Part shown: piece after piece, positions 30,214-37,192 of the stretch
How positions within the stretch are numbered: position 1 is the first letter of the stretch
Layout: each line of letters starts with the position of its first letter
Assembly (NCBI RefSeq): GCF_900142255.1
Contig: NZ_FRAF01000019.1
Span: forward strand, 1 to 37,610
Reading direction: 5' to 3'
Length of the DNA: 37,610 nt
Source of the DNA: Alicyclobacillus tolerans
GTDB lineage: Bacteria > Bacillota > Bacilli > Alicyclobacillales > Alicyclobacillaceae
Position numbers and translations under genes: made by a program
The notes under the pieces: model-generated
Database searches by the model: none
Told to the model about the DNA's origin: nothing
The model's input: only the letters and a program-made list of their open reading frames with translations

Positions 30214-31356
30214 ATGTTGTATTTGGCGTTCCCTGTAGATTTGCGGGACCGTTTTTCGGGGAGTGAGTGGCTGATCTACCCCAAACAAGTGCAGGAAACT
30301 CGTTTTACACCAGAGGATACCGTGGTTCTTTCGGAGTGGATCGCCAAAGATCGGGCGGAATTGCTTCAAATGCTGCATACCGTGCAAAAACAAGGTGCTC
30401 GGATCGTGTATGTCGGCAGTAAGACCGAAGAGACAGAGGAGTGGAAACGACAACTGTGTCTTTATCGGGTCTATGATTTTCTTTTCTTTGGGGAAGAGAT
30501 GGTGCTCAAAGAACTGGAGGATCTCCTGGAGCATCCCCGTTCCCCCCAAGAGGTAGCGAGATACCTTCCCGAGTCCAAGGCAACGTCGGTACCGACCATC
30601 GTGGAAGAAGCAGAAACGAGGAAACGGAGTCGTTTTCGCTGGCCGAGTCGCAAAGTGCCGGAATCGCCGGTTCTAAACCCGCGTCCTCCATCCGCGCTTT
30701 GGGTGGTCATGGGACTTTGGCCTCGAAGTGGTGTCTCAACCGTGGCACAACTTTTGGCCAAGACGTGTGTGGAAACACAGCCGGGGATGGATGTGGTGAC
30801 GATTCTGGAAGCGCCAAGGCCATGGCCGCGTCTTTGGGAGTACTTTCAACTGGAGATAGAAAAGCCCATAGACAAGGTCAAGTTTTGGACGCAAGACGGT
30901 AAGGGAGAAACTTTTGTCAAGGAAGGCGTACAGTTGGTTCCTTTACCACCTGGCAAGAGTATTCGGGATGAAAAGTGGATTCCGGTTGTATTGCGTTACT
31001 TGAAACAAGGTTTGACGATTGTGGATGCTGATGATCTCGACGAAACTCTTTTATCTCTAGCGGATCAAGTGTGGTGTGTGCTCGATTGCGATCCCACTTA
31101 TCTGGCTTTGGCGGATTTGGGAGAGAAATATCAGAAATTGCGTGATTTAGCCAAAGACAAGCTCATCACGGTCATGAACAAGTGGACGAGTGTGGTGCGC
31201 ATACCTAGAGACGTGTTTGAGTCACCCGTTACACTCCCTTATTTGCCACCGGAGAAAGTGCAACGGGCGTTATGGGAAGGGCGATTTTTCCGTGTTGAGG
31301 AACACTTGGATGTCTTGGAACCACTGGTGAAATGGGGATGGGAGGAAAGACGTTGA
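30214..31356 (+). CDS. TadZ/CpaE-like protein 1, degenerate P-loop
   Basis: This is a protein of about 380 residues. The N-terminal 130 residues resemble an atypical receiver/TadZ-type fold (VVLSEWIAKDRAELLQML, GARIVYVGSK). A basic Pro-rich linker and a MinD-like domain follow from about 160. The P-loop region reads GLWPRSGVSTVAQLLA (about 167-182). The signature lysine of ParA/MinD Walker A is missing, though the later 'VDADDLDETLLSLADQVWCVLDCD' and TVMNKW parts are normal. Such proteins place tad pilus machines at the pole. Start ATG 30214 follows GAGGTG by 6 nt; GTG 30205 is the alternative. It is the first gene after dual-box promoter 4. Confidence 0.7.
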   Translation: MLYLAFPVDLRDRFSGSEWLIYPKQVQETRFTPEDTVVLSEWIAKDRAELLQMLHTVQKQGARIVYVGSKTEETEEWKRQLCLYRVYDFLFFGEEMVLKELEDLLEHPRSPQEVARYLPESKATSVPTIVEEAETRKRSRFRWPSRKVPESPVLNPRPPSALWVVMGLWPRSGVSTVAQLLAKTCVETQPGMDVVTILEAPRPWPRLWEYFQLEIEKPIDKVKFWTQDGKGETFVKEGVQLVPLPPGKSIRDEKWIPVVLRYLKQGLTIVDADDLDETLLSLADQVWCVLDCDPTYLALADLGEKYQKLRDLAKDKLITVMNKWTSVVRIPRDVFESPVTLPYLPPEKVQRALWEGRFFRVEEHLDVLEPLVKWGWEERR

Positions 31357-32045
31357 ACGCAGCCATGAAGTATACGTTGGCGGGTTTATTGTTTGTCATT
31401 GGGGTCGGAGGCAGCATGATGTATAACGCCTACGTCGTTCCGAAACTGGACAGTGAAACAGTTTGGGTAGCGAAAACCGACTTGAGTCCAGATACACCGT
31501 TATCCCCAAGCGATTGGATGAAAGAGTCTTTACCGCGACAGGATGTGCCTGTAGGAGCTGTGACGAACATGCAGGCGTTAGCAGGTCTATATACTTCGGT
31601 TCATTTGGGTCCTAAGCAGGTCATTACAGTGGATGAGATTCAGTCGAATCCTTTCACGATTACGCCGGGGACGAGAGATGTTCCTTTGGCTGAATCCTGG
31701 ATTGCGTCTATGTCGCCCACGCTTCGTGCGGGAGATTTCGTAACCATCACGTTTTTACCGTCCACGATGGGGTCTGGTACTGGGAAACCCACGACTTTGC
31801 CCACTTTGAGTAGTTTGACACACGTATTGGTTTTGTCCGTGCATACCTCGAACAATCAGGAAGTTGTCACCACGCCGCCAGTGACAGGGCCTTCTGGCGT
31901 GGGAGCACCTGTCAATGGCTTAGGTGTACCGAATGAAGTCGATGTGAAATTGACCACGAGTGAAACGAATCAATTGGCTCAAGCCATTGCAGAGGGAGAA
32001 AAACTGCTGATATCCGGAAGTGCTCAAGGAGGGCGACCGTCGTGA
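31353..32045 (+). CDS. CpaB/RcpC-like pilus assembly protein (SAF domain)
   Basis: This is a protein of about 230 residues with an N-terminal membrane anchor (YTLAGLLFVIGVGGSMMY). An SAF-type domain follows: VWVAKTDLSPDTPLSPSDWMKESLP, a segment VPVGAVTNMQALAGLYTSVHLGPKQVIT, and DVPLAESWIASMSPTLRAGDFVTITF. This is the CpaB/RcpC layout found beside TadZ and TadA. Gram-positive versions act on the outer face of the membrane. Start TTG 31353, 7 nt after GGGAGG, overlaps the previous stop as TTGA. It ends in a GTGA overlap with the next gene. Confidence 0.75.
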   Translation: MNAAMKYTLAGLLFVIGVGGSMMYNAYVVPKLDSETVWVAKTDLSPDTPLSPSDWMKESLPRQDVPVGAVTNMQALAGLYTSVHLGPKQVITVDEIQSNPFTITPGTRDVPLAESWIASMSPTLRAGDFVTITFLPSTMGSGTGKPTTLPTLSSLTHVLVLSVHTSNNQEVVTTPPVTGPSGVGAPVNGLGVPNEVDVKLTTSETNQLAQAIAEGEKLLISGSAQGGRPS

Positions 32046-33058
32046 AAGTGTTAGGGGAATTAGAAAGCATACAAGGAATGGAGATCGTCTCCTCATTGGA
32101 GGAGTTGAGTGCGACGCGCGAGGATGTGATCATTGACAGCCGCAAGGTGTCCAAAAGTGAACTTTACGCCTGGCGACAACAGCATCCAGCAGGGAAAGTT
32201 TACTATCTGGTTGAGGAAAAAGATCCCGTCCTGGACGCTTTTGCGAGAGCGCAGGACGTACAGCTGGTCTTGCCGGGAGACATTCCTCACTTGCTGCGTG
32301 GACAAACACTATCAGACCAACCCGTACTGGCTTTGTGGGGCGTGGTACCGCGTGTAGGGACGACCTTGCTTGCCTTGGCCTTGGGACGTGTCATGACCGA
32401 GATGCACGGGGGCCATGTGGGGGTCATCGGGTTGAACGGCTACAATCCTGGATTTTGGATGCTCAAAGAACAAGATCATGCACTGGACGATGTGCTTTCA
32501 TCCGTCAGAACGAAGCGTATAGATGGGGCGACACTGCAAACAGCCATGGTGACGATGAGCCACAAGCTGTCCTATTTGCCAGGTTTGCGAAACGCTTTAC
32601 ATGCGCTGGAATTCCAGCCTGAGGACGTCCAATTCCTCTTGTCCGTGGCCAAAAGAACGTTTGATGTCGTGATCGTGGATGTGGGGAGTGTCCTGAACAC
32701 GGCGCTTGCGCTCGAAGGAATTCGTCAGGCGACACATCGGTACTGTGTGTCCAGTGATCGATTTTCGGCACAACAGCAATACTTTCAGCAGATGGACTAC
32801 TGTTTGAAGCCGATGGGGCTGAGTTCGGAACACTGGATGCTGGTGGGCAATCAGTTGTACGGGAAGCAGGAAGTGCTGGCCAAGTCCTTAGGAATGTTAC
32901 CCGTCGCAGGGATTGCTTATCAGGATCGATTCGACATGTACGCTGAGCAACAACCCGATCCCATTCAGTATTTTCTCGATGATCGACGCACGAAAAAGTC
33001 TATGGAGACTATTGTGACTTCCGTCATCGATATCAAAAGGGAGCGTGTGGTGGGATGA
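32042..33058 (+). CDS. TadZ/CpaE-like protein 2, degenerate P-loop
   Basis: This is a 338-residue second MinD/TadZ-like protein. The N-terminal 90 residues suggest a short receiver-like fold (EDVIIDSRKVSKSELYAWRQQ, KVYYLVEEKD). The P-loop region reads ALWGVVPRVGTTLLALALG (near 95-113), again without the Walker A lysine doublet of MinD. A VDVG-type Walker B is present (FDVVIVDVGSVLNTALALEG), and HWMLVGNQLYGKQEV corresponds to the N-K-x-D-like region. It has a GTGA overlap with the cpaB-like gene and an ATGA overlap with tadA. Two degenerate TadZ-like proteins in one operon suggest a heterodimer. Confidence 0.68.
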   Translation: MKVLGELESIQGMEIVSSLEELSATREDVIIDSRKVSKSELYAWRQQHPAGKVYYLVEEKDPVLDAFARAQDVQLVLPGDIPHLLRGQTLSDQPVLALWGVVPRVGTTLLALALGRVMTEMHGGHVGVIGLNGYNPGFWMLKEQDHALDDVLSSVRTKRIDGATLQTAMVTMSHKLSYLPGLRNALHALEFQPEDVQFLLSVAKRTFDVVIVDVGSVLNTALALEGIRQATHRYCVSSDRFSAQQQYFQQMDYCLKPMGLSSEHWMLVGNQLYGKQEVLAKSLGMLPVAGIAYQDRFDMYAEQQPDPIQYFLDDRRTKKSMETIVTSVIDIKRERVVG

Positions 33059-34518
33059 AATCGGTTGAATCGCTTTTACCCGCACACCCCTTTCGAGCCG
33101 ATCAATACCTGCAAACGGTACAGGAACAGCAAGTGCGCATGTTTGGGGATATCCCCTTTGATAAGGCGTTGGACGCGTTTTCGGCGTATATGGATGCGCA
33201 ACTGTTGCAAAGAGGGGCCAAAGGTCAGGAGGATGAGACGTTTTTGGCCAGAAAGCATCAGGCGATGGTTGGAGACGCGGCAGCGAAACACTATTTTTTT
33301 CAGCAGATTCGCGATTTTTTACGAGCTGAGCCAGTGTATCGCCGTACCCAATATCCGTCTTACTATCGAAGCTTGGAAGAAGCGATTTTTGAGCACTTGT
33401 ACGGGTTCGGGCCGATGGCCGCATGGTTTCGAGAACCGACGGAGTCTGCCATGGTCAATGGCGTCGATATCCTGTTTGGTGTTCCTGGGAAAAACACGAA
33501 GGAACTGCAACCGTATCGTTTTGATTCCATCGAGCAAGTTGAAAAGTTGGTCCGTACGCTGACCCTGAAAGACCCGTCGACCCAGGTGAATCACAAACAG
33601 AACTGGACGCAAGTGGATATGTTGAACGGGACACGCGTGACCATCTTTACGCCGCCTTTATCGGAAACCCTGGCGCTTGTTTTCAGGCAATACCTTTTTC
33701 GCAACTACAGTTTTGAAGAGGAAGCGAAGATGGGGACGATTCCTGCCGAGAGCGTGGAGTGGTGGAAACTACTGAGTCGGCTGATGCTCTCCATGTTGAC
33801 GACGGGACATAGACGTTCGGGCAAGACCACATTTTTGAAGGTTATCTACGGAGCCCGCGATCCCAATCTCGATGTACTGACGGTGGAACGAGGCACGTTT
33901 GAAGCGCACCTTCGACGTGATTTCCCCGAAAGAGCGGCCCATATCATTGCGCTTCGGTCGGAGTTGGATGGAATGGATTCACTTTTTCCAGCGTTCTTAC
34001 GCTCGGATGCCCACTACATTTTGGTTCCGGAAATTCGCAGTCAGGAAGTGTGGCTGGCCATTCAGTCCAGAGAAAGAGCGGACGGATGGTTGGGCAGTTA
34101 TCACGGGCAGTATGTAGCAAACATTCCTTTGGAGCTGGCGCACTTGATGCTGGAAGGCCAAGCCAATCTGGACTTTCGTTCAGCCTACATTCGTGCGGCT
34201 CAAAGTGTCGACGTGGTGATCGTGATGGGGGAGGATGAGCAGGGAAAAAAACGCGTCCTCGAAGTTCATGCGTATGACTATGATCCGGACACGGAAAGTT
34301 TTACCGTAACACCTTGGATGCGTTACCACAAGCCAAGCGAGACCTGGACGTTTCATGATGAGATACCGCCTCAATTGCTCACCAGACTGCGACAAAAAGT
34401 ACAGCCCCAACTGCTCCAGGCGTTTAAAAGCGAGTTTGCAGCACTGGCGTCGGCCTTCCCGATGGGGATGGAAGAGACCAGCGTTCGGCGTCTTTCCATT
34501 GGAGGTGGGAAAAGGTGA
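33055..34518 (+). CDS. TadA/CpaF-type secretion ATPase
   Basis: This is a 487-residue VirB11/GspE-superfamily ATPase that would power pilus assembly. The N-terminal domain (about 80-230) has YGFGPMAAWFREPTESAMVNGVD, the usual 'lG.GPLe.ll.D..v.eImVNG' region in altered form. Walker A is TGHRRSGKTTFLK (about 250-262, Lys257). The GEvR-type Walker B is replaced by VPEIRSQE (Glu326). A His-box-like GSYHGQYVANIPLELAHL follows. The Walker A resembles the 'GgtGSGKTT' consensus only in RSGKTT. CpaF/TadA is favoured over VirB11 because TadB- and TadC-like genes follow directly. Confidence 0.82.
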   Translation: MKSVESLLPAHPFRADQYLQTVQEQQVRMFGDIPFDKALDAFSAYMDAQLLQRGAKGQEDETFLARKHQAMVGDAAAKHYFFQQIRDFLRAEPVYRRTQYPSYYRSLEEAIFEHLYGFGPMAAWFREPTESAMVNGVDILFGVPGKNTKELQPYRFDSIEQVEKLVRTLTLKDPSTQVNHKQNWTQVDMLNGTRVTIFTPPLSETLALVFRQYLFRNYSFEEEAKMGTIPAESVEWWKLLSRLMLSMLTTGHRRSGKTTFLKVIYGARDPNLDVLTVERGTFEAHLRRDFPERAAHIIALRSELDGMDSLFPAFLRSDAHYILVPEIRSQEVWLAIQSRERADGWLGSYHGQYVANIPLELAHLMLEGQANLDFRSAYIRAAQSVDVVIVMGEDEQGKKRVLEVHAYDYDPDTESFTVTPWMRYHKPSETWTFHDEIPPQLLTRLRQKVQPQLLQAFKSEFAALASAFPMGMEETSVRRLSIGGGKR

Positions 34519-35507
34519 TTTACCGTGTGCTCAATCTGGCGTTGCAAGGATTTTGGTACGCTCTGGCAGTCGCAGGTTTTTTGATACTCTTTCGTTCACT
34601 GCGCCAGGATACCATCGAACGTTTGCGCAGGATGTATTACGGGTTTGGTCACCGGCAGTTGCTGCGGGTGCATGGAGGATTCCAAAAACGCACACTTCCT
34701 GATCGGGAACAAGAGACATGGTTGCATGGGATCCATCATCATCTGGAAACGCTGATTTTTACTGTGCGTAAACGTCCGAAAGGTCCGGTTGTACCAAGGT
34801 TTCTCATCACGTCGGGGAGTTTAGGAGGATTGACTTTTCTCTTTTGTCTGGTGGGTGTACAAAGTTTAGGTTTTGCGCTGTTGGCTGGACTTTTGGTCAC
34901 AGGACTGCCCTATCTATGGTTGCAGGTGAGGCGGTACCAAATTGGGGTACAAAACAGTTATGAAATCTCTACTTTGCTCGATACGCTGTTGGCGGAATAT
35001 CGCAAGCACCATCACAGTATGATGCATGCGCTTGAAACCACGATCAAAATCTTGCCGGATCGTCCCATTCGCCGGGCCCTGTTTCGACTGACGGATCGGT
35101 TGGCCAACTATACCACGCCCGAAGAAGCCAGACGTGCCCTCCATCGATTTTCCGAGGAGATGTCCACGAGCTGGGCACTTCAACTGGCCAACGATCTGGA
35201 GCATGCACTTCTCGATCAACTCGATGTGGAGATGTCGCTGGCCATGACAAGAAAAGAGCTTCAGTTCATCGAAGATGCCAGAAAGGACGAGAAGTGGGTC
35301 AGTTCGGACAATCTTCTCATTGCGATTGTGCCGTTTTTGCTCTGGCCGCTCATCCTGGCCGTTTTGCAACTGAAACTCTCCCATCATATGCTCTATGACC
35401 AATTTGCCACTCGTGAAGGTTTGCGGTGGTTTGTACTGACACTCTTTGCCACTTTGGGATCGTTTGCGATCGGGATCATCTTCTTTCGTCCCAAGCAAGA
35501 TTTATAG
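34515..35507 (+). CDS. TadB-like inner membrane platform protein
   Basis: This is a 330-residue protein with one N-terminal helix (ALQGFWYALAVAGFLILF) and a central pair (LGGLTFLFCLVGVQSLGFALLAGLLVTGLPYLWL). A soluble GspF/T2SSF-like helical domain spans about 145-255 (LLDTLLAEYRKHHHSMMHALE, PEEARRALHRFSEEMSTSWALQLANDLEHALL). A C-terminal pair (LLIAIVPFLLWPLILAVLQ, FVLTLFATLGSFAIGIIFF) completes it. This topology and its place between TadA and TadC point to TadB. The start is a GTG overlapping the tadA stop, with GGAGGTGGG upstream. Confidence 0.72.
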   Translation: MIYRVLNLALQGFWYALAVAGFLILFRSLRQDTIERLRRMYYGFGHRQLLRVHGGFQKRTLPDREQETWLHGIHHHLETLIFTVRKRPKGPVVPRFLITSGSLGGLTFLFCLVGVQSLGFALLAGLLVTGLPYLWLQVRRYQIGVQNSYEISTLLDTLLAEYRKHHHSMMHALETTIKILPDRPIRRALFRLTDRLANYTTPEEARRALHRFSEEMSTSWALQLANDLEHALLDQLDVEMSLAMTRKELQFIEDARKDEKWVSSDNLLIAIVPFLLWPLILAVLQLKLSHHMLYDQFATREGLRWFVLTLFATLGSFAIGIIFFRPKQDL

Positions 35508-35520
35508 GAGGTGAGTGGAG

Positions 35521-36366
35521 ATGGGAGCCTGGTGGGTTTTAGCGCTTGGTGTGATACCGGCGGTCTTTTTCTTTGTATCGGCTGTCCAGACCGAATCGGA
35601 ACGGATACGGTTACGCGCGCGCGTGATGGGAAGGTTGTATGCGGCCAGAGCCAAGATGCGATCCAGATCCGAGGAGAGCGAACTGCAAACGCTATTTTAT
35701 GCCGCCGATATTCCCTGGAAAGTTTCCACCTATCGGATGTTGCGCTGGATGATCGTGGCGTTTCTTCTCGTTTGGGCAGGGTTTCAGGTTTTTCATCGAC
35801 AACTATGGGGTGTGTTGCCGCCGTTGTTCTTTGTGGTGTTGACGGAACCGCATAAAGGTTTCCCCATGCACTCTTTGTTGCTTTTGCTTCAGAAACAGGC
35901 GACGAAAAAACGCAATCGGAGTGTGTATCTACTCTACCGCTTGTTGTATCAGGAAGTGTTGGTGTTTCAGGACCGTCCGGTCAGTGTCTATGATTTGTTG
36001 CGCCGCCAATGGCCGCGCGTACCTCGTCTGGCTCCGTTTTTGCAACGTTGTTTACTGACGTATGTGGAGAACCCCAAAGCCTCGCTGGAACGGTTTGCGG
36101 AAGAAGTCGGTACGAAGCAGGCCAAAACGCTGACCGATATGTTGTGGCAAATGGAAGAAGGCGGCGCGAAGGTCGCGCTGGATGTGTTCCAAGCGAACTA
36201 TGAGAGCTTTCAGGCTGATCGCAAGGCCGACTTTAAAGCCAAGATCAGTGCGAGATCTTTATTGGCAACAGGGTTAGTGATGGTGGGGTTGCTGGCGCTT
36301 GATCGGGACATCAATGTGTTGGTGCAGATTTATACGTCGCACATCTTACAGTCAGCTATGAAATGA
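35521..36366 (+). CDS. TadC-like inner membrane platform protein
   Basis: This is a protein of about 281 residues with an N-terminal helix (WWVLALGVIPAVFFFVSA) and a central pair (MIVAFLLVWAGFQVF, LWGVLPPLFFVVLTE). A T2SSF-like helical domain follows (VYLLYRLLYQEVLVF, FLQRCLLTYVENPKASLERFAEEVGTKQAKTLTDMLWQMEEGG), then a final hydrophobic stretch (SLLATGLVMVGLLAL). It follows tadB by 13 bp, as in tad operons. ATG 35521 is chosen over GTG 35515 because AGGAGG lies 9 nt upstream of the ATG and only 3 nt from the GTG. The last base of its stop begins dual-box promoter 5. Confidence 0.7.
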   Translation: MGAWWVLALGVIPAVFFFVSAVQTESERIRLRARVMGRLYAARAKMRSRSEESELQTLFYAADIPWKVSTYRMLRWMIVAFLLVWAGFQVFHRQLWGVLPPLFFVVLTEPHKGFPMHSLLLLLQKQATKKRNRSVYLLYRLLYQEVLVFQDRPVSVYDLLRRQWPRVPRLAPFLQRCLLTYVENPKASLERFAEEVGTKQAKTLTDMLWQMEEGGAKVALDVFQANYESFQADRKADFKAKISARSLLATGLVMVGLLALDRDINVLVQIYTSHILQSAMK

Positions 36367-36410
36367 TGGCACTAATTTGGCGCTTTTTTGTTGATTAAAT
36401 TTGTTACGCT
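36366..36410 (+). promoter_or_regulatory. Dual-box promoter 5 (pilin-like genes)
   Basis: ATGGCAC (36366-36372) and TTGGCGC (36377-36383) are 11 bp apart. After 22 bp comes TACGCT (36405-36410) with an extended TGT. The following AAAGATA matches promoter 2. The first box shares a base with the preceding stop codon. Confidence 0.68.
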
Positions 36411-36437
36411 AAAGATAGCCGGAAAGGAGGGAGGAAA

Positions 36438-36605
36438 GTGTCTATCACTAGGCGGGCGATTCTGGGGTTGCTTTTGCTTTTGGCGTTGATATTACCCGTT
36501 CTATCAAATGTGGTGGGAGGGGTTGCTGCGGAACAGCAAAGCGCCAACACCAGTGCAGGTCAGAGTTTGGTACACATCACGCAACAAAATTTGGCGACGA
36601 GATAA
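36438..36605 (+). CDS. Small secreted or membrane-anchored protein, pilin-like candidate
   Basis: This 55-residue protein starts at GTG 36438, right after AAAGGAGGGAGG. It begins MSITRRAILGLLLLLALILP and continues VLSNVVGGVAAEQQ. The basic start, 20-residue hydrophobic core and AEQQ region fit a signal peptide or single anchor, leaving about 25 polar residues (SANTSAGQSLVHITQQNLATR). It is the first gene after promoter 5, so it is likely to be highly expressed. A minor pilin or Flp-like subunit role is inferred from position only. Confidence 0.5.
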   Translation: MSITRRAILGLLLLLALILPVLSNVVGGVAAEQQSANTSAGQSLVHITQQNLATR

Positions 36606-36621
36606 TGGAGGAGAGGAAATT

Positions 36622-36786
36622 ATGGGTTCTGTCAGCAGATGGTTGCTATATGGGTTAATTGCGTTGGCGGCAGGTTTGGTCATGGTAGCGGGCTACATGT
36701 CTTGGAGTAACAACCAACAATCCAGTGCACAAAATTATGCGGGGCAACAATTAACCAAAGCTGAACAAACGTACAGTGTATCGTAA
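36622..36786 (+). CDS. Small single-helix protein, Flp pilin-like candidate
   Basis: This 54-residue protein starts at ATG 36622 after GGAGAGGAAA. A basic N-terminus and one helix (WLLYGLIALAAGLVMVAGYMSW) are followed by a Gln/Ser-rich tail ending QQLTKAEQTYSVS. Size and hydropathy fit Flp-type pilins. The usual G/xxxxEF processing site is not visible, so the assignment is tentative. It sits 16 bp after the preceding small gene. Confidence 0.5.
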   Translation: MGSVSRWLLYGLIALAAGLVMVAGYMSWSNNQQSSAQNYAGQQLTKAEQTYSVS

Positions 36787-36805
36787 AGAGTAGGGGGCGG
36801 AGCTG

Positions 36806-37192
36806 GTGAGCTTTGGGTTGCGAAATATCCTCATTGTGATTTTGCTTTCGGTCATCGTTCTGGCTTGGAACTACCAGCCGTATATGGACATGATCAATGG
36901 TGTGAGAGAGCAGTATCTCCAATCCGCCGTCTATACAGCCCTCTCCGAGGCGAAAATCAAGGGGGAGTTCACCAGCTCCGATCTGGATAATATTCAATCC
37001 ACAGTGGCGGATACGCTTGGTTATCCGCCCCAGGATGTGCTGGTGCAAGGGACAACCACGTTTACTACAGTCGGCTCTCCCATGAGTCTGACGATCTCGA
37101 TACCGAGTCAGATCAGCCTCTTTTCGAGTAGTGCGTCCAATGCGTTAAGGTTGACAGCTTCTGAAACGGTGGATAGCGAGGCCATCTCATGA
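36806..37192 (+). CDS. TadE/pseudopilin-like protein
   Basis: This 128-residue protein starts at GTG 36806 with GGCGGAG upstream. It has an N-terminal anchor (NILIVILLSVIVLAWNY), then a soluble domain with a Thr/Ser-rich, beta-like second half (VLVQGTTTFTTVGSP, SLTISIPSQISLF). The single-anchor-plus-beta-domain plan fits TadE/TadF-like minor pilins ('l.i.v.y.v...l' strands). It ends in an ATGA overlap with the next gene. Confidence 0.5.
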   Translation: MSFGLRNILIVILLSVIVLAWNYQPYMDMINGVREQYLQSAVYTALSEAKIKGEFTSSDLDNIQSTVADTLGYPPQDVLVQGTTTFTTVGSPMSLTISIPSQISLFSSSASNALRLTASETVDSEAIS

